A DNA stretch of 64,000 nucleotides from Saccharolobus shibatae B12 (GTDB taxonomy: Archaea; Thermoproteota; Thermoprotei_A; Sulfolobales; Sulfolobaceae), in NCBI RefSeq assembly GCF_019175345.1, contig NZ_CP077717.1:720001-784000 (forward strand), read 5' to 3'. The notes beneath the pieces are model-generated. The model saw only the letters and a program-made list of their open reading frames with translations. It made no database searches and was not told the origin of the DNA. How positions within the stretch are numbered: position 1 is the first letter of the stretch; every line of letters starts with the position of its first letter. Below are positions 44,745 to 54,103 of the stretch, piece after piece. Made by a program: the position numbers and the translations under genes.

Positions 44745-46688
44745 ATGAAGATAGAGAAGTATTTTGGTGTACCTTTAGGTGGAATAGGAACAGGGAAGAT
44801 AAACTTCCACCCAGATCTTACGATTGATGATATAACTATTCTAAACAACTGGTCAAATCCACTTAGAAGAATAAGGGGTTTTCACATATTAACATTTCTA
44901 GATGGGGAACCTATTTTTCTTCAAACTAATCCTGGAAAAAACGTGGAAACACCCCCTCGATATACTTACATTAAGGATATGGAGATGTCGGTAGAGTTCC
45001 CAGTTATTAAGTATTCAACGCCTCTTGCTGAAATAGAAGTATATTCAGTTTTAAGGAAAAATGATATTAAGAATTCTTCTCTCCCAGCATTAAAGTTTAA
45101 AATAAAAGGAAAAGGAAGATTTGCAATTTCTTTTCCAAATATAATTGGAAGTAAAAGAGCTGGAAGAACAAATGAGAGCTATAAGGGAAAGTTAAATGGT
45201 GTTATAATGAGAAATGAAAAAGCCTTAAACTCCGATCCTGCTTATGGAGAAATTTTCTTGGGATGTGTAGGCTGTAAGGTTATAACAAATTTCGCCTACT
45301 ATAAGCCAGCTAAGGTTGGAATGACTGAAGATATCACCTATTTTTATAATTTGGAAGAATATGATGAAAAATATATAATAAGACCTTATGCTAGAGAGGA
45401 AATAGGGGGTATTGTATATAAAGATGTAAATGAAGAAGAAACGTTTATCCTTTCATGGTTTTTCAACGGAAGACCTCATCATTATCCATATGGGCATTAC
45501 TACGAGAACTTCTTTAAAGATTCGATAGATGTTGCAGAATACACTCTTAAGTTAGAACCAGATTTAGGTATAGAGGAAAAAGTAGAGTGGCTAAAGGAAG
45601 CTTTGGTAAATAGTTTGTACATCCTAACCTCAAATACTTGGTTAACTAAAGATGGCAGATTTGCCGTATATGAAGATCCTTACATTAGTAAATTAATGAA
45701 CACTATTGGTTCTATGACCTTTGACGGCCTCGGATTTACCCTTTTAGAGCTTTATAGAGATTTAGTGATATCAGCCGACAATTATTTCGTGAACTATATA
45801 AATAATGGGGAAACACCCCACGATATCGGGGAGGAAAGTATTGAAGATCCAATTTACGGAGCGTCATATCCATACTGGTGGACTGACCTGGGACCAACCT
45901 TAGTCTTAATGCTGTACAGAGACTATATATCTACTTCTAATAGGGGAATTTTAGAGGAAAATTATAATAAAATAAAGGAGATAATTGATTGGCTCATAAG
46001 AAAGGACATGGATAACGATTGTATACCTGACTCAAAGGGTGGTTACGACAACTCTTATGATGGAACTCATATGTATGGAGCCTCATCCTATGTTGCATCA
46101 ATGTTCCTTTCAGCACTAACTGCATTTATTAAAATATCTGAAATACTAGACGTTAAGATTGACGCTAAATATTATAGATTTTTAGAGTGTGGCAAGAAGA
46201 CATTTAACTCATTATGGAATGGGAAATATTTCGTTTTATGGAAGAAGAACGATGAGGAAAATAGATCTTGCCTAAACTCACAATTACTAGGTCAATTCTG
46301 GTGTGATATTTTGGGATTACCGCCTATTACTGATAATGATAAGATAAACACAGCTTTGAGAAGTATTTATGAGCTAAACTTTAGAGCTTCTAAATACTGT
46401 TTAACCAATGCAGTGAAGGAAGATGGAAACATAGATACTTCAACAGGTCAACTTAGATCATGTTGGCCTAGAGTCTCCTTTGCAGTAGCGGCACATATGA
46501 TATTAAGGGGCATGGTTAAGGAGGGAATGGAAGTAGCGAAAAGGGAATGGGAAACGATTAAGGAGCTCAACCCTTTTGATCAATCTTCTAGAATAGACGC
46601 AATAGAAGGAAAGTATGTAGGGTTAATGTCATATATAGGAAGTACTTCGGTTTGGTTAGTGAAATTAGCTTTGGATAAGCTACGTTAA
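44745..46688 (+). CDS. Glycoside hydrolase family 116 protein (GBA2-like)
   Basis: A 647-residue GH116 enzyme, the family of human non-lysosomal glucosylceramidase GBA2 and S. solfataricus beta-glycosidase SSO1353. Likely nucleophile Glu310 is in FAVYEDPYI and the acid/base Asp439 in NSYDGTHMYGASSYV; the N-terminal third is the beta-sandwich domain. Retaining hydrolysis of beta-linked gluco, xylo or GlcNAc sugars is expected. The start is the ATG (or GTG one codon earlier) 26-30 bases after TATA. Position beside NagA and an Opp importer suggests an amino-sugar or oligosaccharide substrate. No signal peptide, so it acts inside the cell. Confidence 0.85.
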   Translation: MKIEKYFGVPLGGIGTGKINFHPDLTIDDITILNNWSNPLRRIRGFHILTFLDGEPIFLQTNPGKNVETPPRYTYIKDMEMSVEFPVIKYSTPLAEIEVYSVLRKNDIKNSSLPALKFKIKGKGRFAISFPNIIGSKRAGRTNESYKGKLNGVIMRNEKALNSDPAYGEIFLGCVGCKVITNFAYYKPAKVGMTEDITYFYNLEEYDEKYIIRPYAREEIGGIVYKDVNEEETFILSWFFNGRPHHYPYGHYYENFFKDSIDVAEYTLKLEPDLGIEEKVEWLKEALVNSLYILTSNTWLTKDGRFAVYEDPYISKLMNTIGSMTFDGLGFTLLELYRDLVISADNYFVNYINNGETPHDIGEESIEDPIYGASYPYWWTDLGPTLVLMLYRDYISTSNRGILEENYNKIKEIIDWLIRKDMDNDCIPDSKGGYDNSYDGTHMYGASSYVASMFLSALTAFIKISEILDVKIDAKYYRFLECGKKTFNSLWNGKYFVLWKKNDEENRSCLNSQLLGQFWCDILGLPPITDNDKINTALRSIYELNFRASKYCLTNAVKEDGNIDTSTGQLRSCWPRVSFAVAAHMILRGMVKEGMEVAKREWETIKELNPFDQSSRIDAIEGKYVGLMSYIGSTSVWLVKLALDKLR

Positions 46689-46757
46689 AAAATATTCAAT
46701 AACAATGTCATGAATATTATGATGGATTTGTATAATATCAGTGATAATCCTTAGCTT

Positions 46758-47855
46758 TTACAATGATTTTTTAAAAGTTGAGAAGACTACACTGCCACTT
46801 TTTAACGTCATCAGCACGTTAAGGTTTTCGTCCAATATAACTAAATCTGCAACATAACCCCTAGATATCTGTCCTCTATCATCTAAGTTAAGTAAGGATG
46901 CTGGAGAATACGTTGCATATTTAATTGCCTCTTTCAGTCCAACAACTTTACTAACCCTTCTTACACCTTCATCTAAAGTTATGTTACTACCTACAAGCTT
47001 GTTATTACCTTCAAAACAAGCCTTATTACAGATAATTTTTTCTCCATAAAGTAAAAATTCACCTTCGCCTAACCCTGCAGCTTGTAAGGAATCTGATACT
47101 AGTATTGTATTATCCCCTTTTAACTTACTTATAATATTTATTGTAATCTCATTAACATGCACTAAATCTGGTATTACTTCAGTGTATACTGGAGAAGTCA
47201 ATGATACACCAATTACTCCAGGGTCTCTATGATGAAATGGCCTCATCGCATTAAACAAATGCGTAACTGATGATGCACCAAAGCCTATGGCTCTTCTGGT
47301 ATCATCTGAGTTAGCATCTGTATGACCTAAAGAAACCTGAAAGTTGTCTACGAGGGTCTCCAATTCTCTATCACTCATAATCTCGGGTGCTACAGTAATC
47401 CTTTTAATTTTAAATAGTTTCGAAATTTCTAAAATTCTTTCATCGAATCTAGTGAAGAATTTATGCGCCCCAGCTCTATTCGGATTTATTATAGGTCCTT
47501 CAAGGTGTATTCCAATACTTTTAGCTTCATTCAGAATTCCCGCTATGCTAATCAATTTTTCAACATTCTCAGAAATTGTAGATGGAATGAAAGTCGTTAC
47601 GCCATGTGAATAGTAGTATTTTGTCATCTTTTCATAACTTTCAACACTCTTAACGTCATTCACTAGAATTCCTCCTATACCATGGGTGTGAATGTCAATT
47701 AACCCAGGTACTACGTACTTGCCTTTCTCTATCTTTATTTCCTCATTGCATATTTCACTTCCAATTTTTCTTATTTTTCCATCTAATATTATTATATCAT
47801 CTCTAAAACTTTCTAATGGTGTTATTATCTCTAACCCTCTAATGCACTTGTTCAC
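46758..47855 (-). CDS. nagA: N-acetylglucosamine-6-phosphate deacetylase
   Basis: A 365-residue amidohydrolase. Metal ligands are His55 and His57 (DIHTHG), Glu119 (HLEGP), His178 (SLGHTD) and His199 (THLFNAMRPFHHRDPG), and the catalytic Asp255 is in LVSDSLQAAG. It turns GlcNAc-6-P into glucosamine-6-P and acetate. It starts at GTG 47855, which overlaps the end of the OppF gene by 17 bases, with GGTGAAGG upstream, so it is translated with the importer ATPases. This links the importer to GlcNAc-containing sugars. Confidence 0.92.
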   Translation of the reverse strand: MNKCIRGLEIITPLESFRDDIIILDGKIRKIGSEICNEEIKIEKGKYVVPGLIDIHTHGIGGILVNDVKSVESYEKMTKYYYSHGVTTFIPSTISENVEKLISIAGILNEAKSIGIHLEGPIINPNRAGAHKFFTRFDERILEISKLFKIKRITVAPEIMSDRELETLVDNFQVSLGHTDANSDDTRRAIGFGASSVTHLFNAMRPFHHRDPGVIGVSLTSPVYTEVIPDLVHVNEITINIISKLKGDNTILVSDSLQAAGLGEGEFLLYGEKIICNKACFEGNNKLVGSNITLDEGVRRVSKVVGLKEAIKYATYSPASLLNLDDRGQISRGYVADLVILDENLNVLMTLKSGSVVFSTFKKSL

Positions 47856-48822
47856 TTTCCTTCACCTTGCCATATAGGAAACAAGCAACATCATGGGAGT
47901 ATTTAAATAATCTAGGCTCTTCATTATTACATATATCCATTGCAAATGGACATCTTAGCCTATACGGACATCCTTTTTCTACCCTTTCGTAATTTATCTT
48001 AACGTCAACTTCCCTATATAGATTATCGATAGATGGTGTAAGTTTTATCAGGTCCTTTGTATAAGGATGTAATGGGTCCTTCAGTATTTCCTCCAAATCT
48101 CCACTCTCTACTATTCTACCAGCAAACATTACTATTGCATTACCCTTGTTAAATAGATGATAAAAGTATCTGGCTATTGGGATATCATGAGTAATGAACA
48201 ACATTGTGAGATTGAGTCTATTCTTTATTTCAGCTAGTGTATTTAGTATACCAATCCTCAAAGAAGCGTCAACCATAGTTACGGGTTCATCGGCAACTAT
48301 TATCTTGGGGTTTACTGAAAGACTTCTAGCTATATTAAGCCTTTGCTTCTGTCCTCCTGAAAGCTGATGGGGATATTTACTCAAAAATTCCCCTGCAGGT
48401 GTCAATTTTACTAATTCCAATAAGTTAATTAAACGCTTTCTTAGCTCATCTTTGTTGATCTTTTCCCAACGTAATATGGGAGCTGCTAAGATCTCTTCCA
48501 CAGTCTTATTAAAGGGAAGTGTTGAGTAGGGGTCTTGAGGAATTAGTTGAACATCCTTTCTATATTTCTTAAATATTTTTCTCTTATTCTTCCAGATATT
48601 ATATCCATCATAAATTACTTCACCGGACGTTGGTTTTTGTAAACCGACAATTACTCGTCCTAAAGTAGTTTTACCAGCTCCACTTTCACCTAATACTATA
48701 AGTAGATCCCCTTGATTTATGCTCAAAGATATATCCTTTAAAGCATGGAATTGCCGCTTTCTGAATAATCCAACCTTATCTTCAAAAACTACTGAAATTT
48801 TCTTAAGCTCCATTAGACCCAT
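47839..48822 (-). CDS. ABC transporter ATPase, OppF/DppF type
   Basis: A 327-residue ATPase of the peptide/oligosaccharide importer group. GESGAGKTT is Walker A, LSGGQKQR is the signature, IIVADEPVTMVDASL is Walker B, and the C-terminal GCPYRLRCPFAMDICNNEEP carries the Cys-cluster typical of OppF/DppF ATPases. It pairs with OppD and the two permeases to drive import. It overlaps OppD (by 20 bases) and NagA (by 17 bases). Confidence 0.9.
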   Translation of the reverse strand: MGLMELKKISVVFEDKVGLFRKRQFHALKDISLSINQGDLLIVLGESGAGKTTLGRVIVGLQKPTSGEVIYDGYNIWKNKRKIFKKYRKDVQLIPQDPYSTLPFNKTVEEILAAPILRWEKINKDELRKRLINLLELVKLTPAGEFLSKYPHQLSGGQKQRLNIARSLSVNPKIIVADEPVTMVDASLRIGILNTLAEIKNRLNLTMLFITHDIPIARYFYHLFNKGNAIVMFAGRIVESGDLEEILKDPLHPYTKDLIKLTPSIDNLYREVDVKINYERVEKGCPYRLRCPFAMDICNNEEPRLFKYSHDVACFLYGKVKESEQVH

Positions 48823-49762
48823 ATAAGTGACACCTTACCTTTCTATCTTTTACTAAACGAATCTCGGGTAATTCTTCTTTGCATCTTCCGAAAGCTTTGG
48901 GACATCTATTTAGAAAAGGACAACCCTTTTCTTTTGACAGTAATAGTTCCTCTAAGGGAACGTTGATGATCTTCACTTCTCCTTTTAAGGAAGGAATCGA
49001 GGACACTAATAATGATGTATATGGGTTTAATGGATTTTTAATGATATCCTCAGTTTTGCCCTCTTCCATGACATAGCCTTTATACATAACCAACAATCTA
49101 TTAGCTATTTGAGCTATATTAAGTATATCATGCGTTACATAAATTATTGTAACTCCTAATTCTTGATTTATAGTTTTTATTAACTTTAATAATAATTCTT
49201 GATTAAGCATATCTAACGCACTTGCTGGCTCGTCCATTAATATTAACTTAGGATTTAGGAGAAGGCTTAACGCTATCATAACCCTCTGTCTCATACCACC
49301 AGATAATTGGAATGGATACATGCTAAGAACACGATTAGGATCTAAACTTACTAATTTCAATAATTCCCTTGCTCTCTCAATTACACTTTTCTTATCTGCT
49401 TCTCCGTGACTCATTGCTATATAATAGAAAGTCTCACTAACCGGTAAAACCGGATTTAAGGCATTCTGACTAGCTTGGGGGACATATGAAATTTCTTTCC
49501 ACAATAATTTTCTAAACTCGTCTATAGGAATAGCAAATAAATCAATGCCACTAAAGATTACTTTCCCAGAGACTACTTTACCTGGGGGTCTTATAGCTCT
49601 AAGTATAGCGTTAATGAGTGTAGACTTACCAGAGCCACTTTCACCGATAATTCCAAGAACTTCACCCTTTTCAACTCCAAAACTGACATCATTAACCGCC
49701 CTTACAATCCTATTATTACCCTCATCATAAATCACATTCAGATTATAAACTTCCAATATCAT
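48803..49762 (-). CDS. ABC transporter ATPase, OppD/DppD type
   Basis: A 319-residue ATPase, the second ATPase of the Opp-type pair. GESGSGKST is Walker A, LSGGMRQR is the signature, LILMDEPASALD is Walker B, and the C-terminal Cys-cluster reads GCPFLNRCPKAFGRCKEE. It is the first gene of the minus-strand set OppD-OppF-NagA and diverges from the permease OppC gene 79 bases away. The family transports peptides, but several archaeal members carry oligosaccharides, including cellobiose. Confidence 0.9.
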   Translation of the reverse strand: MILEVYNLNVIYDEGNNRIVRAVNDVSFGVEKGEVLGIIGESGSGKSTLINAILRAIRPPGKVVSGKVIFSGIDLFAIPIDEFRKLLWKEISYVPQASQNALNPVLPVSETFYYIAMSHGEADKKSVIERARELLKLVSLDPNRVLSMYPFQLSGGMRQRVMIALSLLLNPKLILMDEPASALDMLNQELLLKLIKTINQELGVTIIYVTHDILNIAQIANRLLVMYKGYVMEEGKTEDIIKNPLNPYTSLLVSSIPSLKGEVKIINVPLEELLLSKEKGCPFLNRCPKAFGRCKEELPEIRLVKDRKVRCHLYGSNGA

Positions 49763-49841
49763 AACATGTATATAGCTTGTATTTGTTACTTATAGATTTT
49801 TCTTCTCGAGAAAATAAAAGGGTGTAAAGCAAATTTATATT

Positions 49842-50717
49842 ATGATGCAGAATAAATTATTCGAGTATCTCTGGCTTGTATGGAAGAACAAAAAATCTAG
49901 GGTAGGATTAATTATAACTGTATTTTATATTTTAATCGCAGTGTTTGGTGAAATTATATTTCCTACGACGTACTCTCTACACCCTAGCTCAACTACGATA
50001 TTCATGCCACCACAATTATCAAACTTTTATCTAATCTTTGGAACTGGTCCATTTGCGGAAAGTATATTAGTGCAAATCATTCAAGGCGCTGAGTCAGTAA
50101 TTGAGGTAAGTTTCTTAGCTGGCCTATTCGCTACACTAATAGGGATAGCCGTAGGGATAGTGGCAGGCTATCTAGGTGGAATAATTGATGATATACTCAT
50201 GGGAATAACTGATATTGTGCTAACTTTACCTAGTATAATATTATTAATTGTAGTAGTAAGCGCTTTCAAGACTAGTAATCCAATTATCCTTTCTCTGATA
50301 TTGAGTATAACTAGTTGGGCTGGATTAGCTAGAGCTGTAAGATCTCAAGTTCTAGTAATTAGAAATTCCCCGACAATAGAAGTATTAAGGGTATTGGGAT
50401 TGTCTAGGGGATATATCATATTTAGGGAAGTAGCTCCAACCTTGGGTTCATATATTATAATACACTATATATTTAACGTAGAAGCTGCAGTTTACGCGGA
50501 AGTAGGATTATACTACTTAGGAGTATTACCCTATAACCCAAATAATTGGGGAGCAATGATACAACAAGCACTTTCTTATGGAGCAGCCCTAGGTGGAAAG
50601 GCAATATATTATCTAGCCTTTCCCACGGTTGCAATCGTGGGCTTTATGAGTGGTCTGATATTGCTAAGTTACGGAATTGACGAAATATCTAATCCTCGAA
50701 TAAGATCATACAAATAA
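49842..50717 (+). CDS. ABC transporter permease, OppC/DppC type
   Basis: A 291-residue permease. An N-terminal helix precedes a five-helix core. The EAA loop reads EVLRVLGLSRGYIIFREVAP. It should form a heterodimer with the OppB-type protein at 52932. It stands alone on the plus strand between the divergent ATPase genes and the convergent binding-protein gene. Confidence 0.88.
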   Translation: MMQNKLFEYLWLVWKNKKSRVGLIITVFYILIAVFGEIIFPTTYSLHPSSTTIFMPPQLSNFYLIFGTGPFAESILVQIIQGAESVIEVSFLAGLFATLIGIAVGIVAGYLGGIIDDILMGITDIVLTLPSIILLIVVVSAFKTSNPIILSLILSITSWAGLARAVRSQVLVIRNSPTIEVLRVLGLSRGYIIFREVAPTLGSYIIIHYIFNVEAAVYAEVGLYYLGVLPYNPNNWGAMIQQALSYGAALGGKAIYYLAFPTVAIVGFMSGLILLSYGIDEISNPRIRSYK

Positions 50718-50758
50718 AGAGTGAAAAATCAAATAACTTTTTTTATATTATCCTCTCT

Positions 50759-52837
50759 CTATCTCCTTCTCATCAAGAATATCACAACTGCAATAATAAC
50801 GATGATGACAACAATTACAGCAGCGACAATTGGAATAATTGAAGATGATGTCGTTGTAACTGTAGTTGTAGTAACAGAAGTAGTGACCACAGCTGTGGTT
50901 GTCGTAGCTACAGACGTGGTTGTTGTAGTTAAAGTAGTAGGAACAGTAGTTGTACTCACTGAGGTCGTTGTTGTCGTAACTATGGTACTCTTATATAATG
51001 GAGCATACCAATAATCTATTAGAGCTTGTATCATTGCAGTACCACCTATACCGTATTGTGCCTCCGACCATATCCATGAATTGGCCGGTGGAGCTGCAAT
51101 AAGAAGCGAAGGATTAACGATGACGTAATTCTCAATCTCAACTAGAGGTAAAATTGGAAGTAAATATTGGTTCATATAATATGATAACTGCTGATTAGAT
51201 TGTATTAGCTGTTGTGTACTATTAGGAGACTCGGTTTCTTCAAGTAGTTTATGGAAGTCAATTACAGTACCATTAGGCAGAGTAAGATTTTCATTCCATT
51301 GGGTAACATTCCATGGGTATCCTCCAAAATATGAAAGTACTAAACTCCATGGTGCAGTACCCGGGGAATATGAACTACCCCAATTCTCAAACCATAAATC
51401 ATAGCCAGTGCCATTTTGCCATGCCTGATGCCATTGACTAACTACAGTATATACATGCAACTGTACGTTAATTCCAAATTGTTGTAATTCTTTCTGAACC
51501 TCTTCCATCATAGCTAAGGCTTGTGTTGGTGGCGCACCTGCACCTATAGTTAAAGTAAATGGTGTCCCGTTAGGAGTGTACCACACGCCGGATTTCTGAT
51601 AGAACCCTACACTTTCAAGTAGTTGCGCAGCCTTCGTTAAATTGATATTATATGGATTTAACGATGAATAGTATTGCGGAGATGTCATGAATGAATAGTA
51701 TGACACGTTGGGAATTGCATTAGGGATAGTAACTGGTGCTGTTAAAGGACCACCCACTTCTGCTATTGCAGTCCTATTTAGAATATATGCGATTGCAGCC
51801 CTAACTTGATAGTCTCTTAGCCAAGGATTCTTCAAATTAAATGCCAAACCCCAACCGAATGGTTGAGGTATTTTGATAACCTCAAGCGTAGTTGGCAAAC
51901 TCTCTAGTTGGGTTGGTGATAATCCAGTCAAACCCGACCAGTCCAGAGAAACTTGACCCCCAGTTATTGCAGCTGCTGCTAAATCTGCTTGTCCATATTG
52001 ATACACTATTATTTGGTTAAATGGTATATATTTGGCGTTATAGTAATAGGGATTCTTATTCAATACTATCTCATTTGATGACAGTTGTGATAGGTAAAAT
52101 GGGCCACTATACGGATATGTTGTAGGATCGGGTCTAAAATGAGTAATTTCTGATCTAATATTCTTAATTATCTGTTGTGCAAGTTTCATATTGCTAGTGT
52201 TTTGTATTTTCGTCCAATTCCCTAGTATCTGATTAATTATAGGCTTCCAAACCTGATACGGTATTATAATAGCAACTTCCCCTAAGCCTACCGTATTAAT
52301 TAGTGTAGTAGTATACAATATTGGTGATAAAGTATTGTTGGGCCAGGTCTCAATTAGCGTATAATTGTTAACTACAGTGTAATTTGGGAATGGAGGCGCA
52401 CCAAACATATCTAGTATTAAACATGTTGCCATAAGATCATAAGCTGTTAGGGGTTGCCCATTACTCCAACCAGTATCGTTTCTAATAACTAATGTGACAT
52501 TTATTGGTTTAGTCTGCCAAATTTGTTGCCAATTTGATGGGGAGAAGTTCCAAGAAGTTACTATTACTGGAATTGCTTGTCCGTTAGTAACGTTAATTAA
52601 AGCAGAGTAAGCATAGAGTAAACCATAAAAAGATCCACCCAATCCTCCTGCGAATATATTAGGGTTATATGTCGCAAATGAGGAAAATGCTTCTACGTTA
52701 GAATTATACCATCCTAGGTAAAGTGTTGATGGAAATACAGAAGATGCTGAACTGGCTATCAATATACCACTCATTGAAGAAAGCATTACAAATATTGAGA
52801 ATATTATCCCTAGTTCTAATACTAATTCCTTTCGCAT
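50759..52837 (-). CDS. Opp/Dpp-family solute-binding protein, C-terminally anchored
   Basis: A 692-residue family 5 binding protein. The N-terminal secretory signal (residues 1-30) leads to a large mature domain with features such as SWNFSPSNWQQIW, TGWSNGQPLTAYDL and AYILNRTAIAEVG. The C terminus has a stalk of about 50 residues almost only Ser, Thr and Val, then one helix and the charged end MRRR. Thus it is held outside the membrane by its C terminus, as with several Sulfolobus Opp-type binding proteins. The stalk is a likely glycosylation site. Starting ATG at 52837, 94 bases from the divergent OppB. Confidence 0.9.
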   Translation of the reverse strand: MRKELVLELGIIFSIFVMLSSMSGILIASSASSVFPSTLYLGWYNSNVEAFSSFATYNPNIFAGGLGGSFYGLLYAYSALINVTNGQAIPVIVTSWNFSPSNWQQIWQTKPINVTLVIRNDTGWSNGQPLTAYDLMATCLILDMFGAPPFPNYTVVNNYTLIETWPNNTLSPILYTTTLINTVGLGEVAIIIPYQVWKPIINQILGNWTKIQNTSNMKLAQQIIKNIRSEITHFRPDPTTYPYSGPFYLSQLSSNEIVLNKNPYYYNAKYIPFNQIIVYQYGQADLAAAAITGGQVSLDWSGLTGLSPTQLESLPTTLEVIKIPQPFGWGLAFNLKNPWLRDYQVRAAIAYILNRTAIAEVGGPLTAPVTIPNAIPNVSYYSFMTSPQYYSSLNPYNINLTKAAQLLESVGFYQKSGVWYTPNGTPFTLTIGAGAPPTQALAMMEEVQKELQQFGINVQLHVYTVVSQWHQAWQNGTGYDLWFENWGSSYSPGTAPWSLVLSYFGGYPWNVTQWNENLTLPNGTVIDFHKLLEETESPNSTQQLIQSNQQLSYYMNQYLLPILPLVEIENYVIVNPSLLIAAPPANSWIWSEAQYGIGGTAMIQALIDYWYAPLYKSTIVTTTTTSVSTTTVPTTLTTTTTSVATTTTAVVTTSVTTTTVTTTSSSIIPIVAAVIVVIIVIIAVVIFLMRRR

Positions 52838-52931
52838 AGATATTATTTGTATTTTCCCACTTATAAACTTTGCCTAAACCTTTATGGTATAGTTGAGAAA
52901 CACTTATATCTTATTAAAAGTAATAATAATT

Positions 52932-53933
52932 ATGAATTATAAATGGCTGATTAGGAGATTAGCATCGGTAATTGTTGCGATATTTGCTACAATAGTCATA
53001 AGCTGGGCCTTATTGGAGTTTTCTCCCTACTCTCCCGCAAATTACATCATGCAGTTCATAAATCCACAAGAATTTGCTCAAAAACCTGAACTATATAGTT
53101 CACTCATAGATTATTTAAACACTCTCAGACCCCATGGGAATCCGTTAATTAGCGCTGCGGATTACATTTGGAATACGTTACATGGAAATCTGGGCTTCTC
53201 GATAATAAGCAACGTACCAGTGGCTCAACTGATTGCAGTTGCGTTACCTTGGACCTTATTCATCGTTGTAACATCTCTTCTAATAAGTTTCTTCCTTGGG
53301 ATAAGAATAGGCCAGAAACTAGGGTATATGAGGGGGACTAAGACCGATTCCATATCTACCGTTTCGCTATCGATCTTAAGATCAGTACCAATTTACATCT
53401 ATGCCGTGTTACTTATTTACATACTTGCGTTCACATACCATATCTTTCCCACGGGAGGTGCTTACAGTGTACATGTAACTCCAGGGTTTAATCTTCCCTT
53501 CATAGCTAGCGTGTTGTATCATGCATTTTTACCAATATTCACATTGACCATAGTAAATTTAGTAGGATGGATCTTACAGATGAGGGCAAACACAATATAT
53601 GTACTTGGCGAAGATTTCGTAAACTTTGCTGAACTCTCTGGAGTTAAAAAAGATATAATAGAAAAGAAGTATATTGGAAAGAATGCAATATTGCCCCTAT
53701 ACACCAGCTTAATCATAGCAATAGGATTTTCCTTTAGTGGGTCAGTATTCGTAGAGCAGACATTTTCCTACCCCGGAGTAGGAAACTTACTAATCAACTC
53801 CATAACCTCTAATGACTATCCCACTGAAATGGGAGTATTCATCATAATAATTGTAGCAGTAATTGTAGGTAATTTAATCGCAGACTTAACATATTCGTTC
53901 TTAGATCCTAGAGCTAAGGTTGGTGAAGAATAA
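52932..53933 (+). CDS. ABC transporter permease, OppB/DppB type
   Basis: A 333-residue permease with about six helices. The start WLIRRLASVIVAIFATIVIS is the usual OppB N terminus, the EAA loop is FAELSGVKKDIIEKKYIGKN, and GSVFVEQTFSYPGVG matches the OppB signature. The ATG at 52932 is favoured over the TTG at 52893 because the family begins there and a TATA-like cttatatctt lies 26 bases upstream. It is followed at once by a 56-residue membrane protein whose ATG overlaps its stop codon (TAATG). Confidence 0.9.
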   Translation: MNYKWLIRRLASVIVAIFATIVISWALLEFSPYSPANYIMQFINPQEFAQKPELYSSLIDYLNTLRPHGNPLISAADYIWNTLHGNLGFSIISNVPVAQLIAVALPWTLFIVVTSLLISFFLGIRIGQKLGYMRGTKTDSISTVSLSILRSVPIYIYAVLLIYILAFTYHIFPTGGAYSVHVTPGFNLPFIASVLYHAFLPIFTLTIVNLVGWILQMRANTIYVLGEDFVNFAELSGVKKDIIEKKYIGKNAILPLYTSLIIAIGFSFSGSVFVEQTFSYPGVGNLLINSITSNDYPTEMGVFIIIIVAVIVGNLIADLTYSFLDPRAKVGEE

Positions 53934-54103
53934 TGGAAGCGTATAAAACACTATTGGCTATAGGTTATACACTGTTGCTACTTGACGTTTTCTCACTGGT
54001 AATATATAGGAGTCCTGCAACCTTATTCCCTCAGATAGTTGTATTGATATTATCAACGTTCATGATAGTATATGCGATCATCCAGATAAGGAACTTAAAA
54101 TAG
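53933..54103 (+). CDS. Small two-helix membrane protein after OppB
   Basis: A 56-residue ORF starting in the TAATG overlap of the OppB stop codon. It has two predicted helices: residues 7-24 (LLAIGYTLLLLDVFSLVI) and 32-49 (FPQIVVLILSTFMIVYAI), joined by YRSPAT. It is too short for most gene finders. The overlap with OppB suggests translation with the permease, so it could be a small subunit or stability factor. Its 3' end overlaps the convergent gene at 54078. No family known. Confidence 0.6.
   Translation: MEAYKTLLAIGYTLLLLDVFSLVIYRSPATLFPQIVVLILSTFMIVYAIIQIRNLK

Noticed and set aside
50721-51014. 97-codon open frame on the plus strand, rich in Val and Thr
   Set aside because: It is antisense to the Ser/Thr stalk of the solute-binding protein; repeated ACT/GTT codons on one strand give long open frames on the other.
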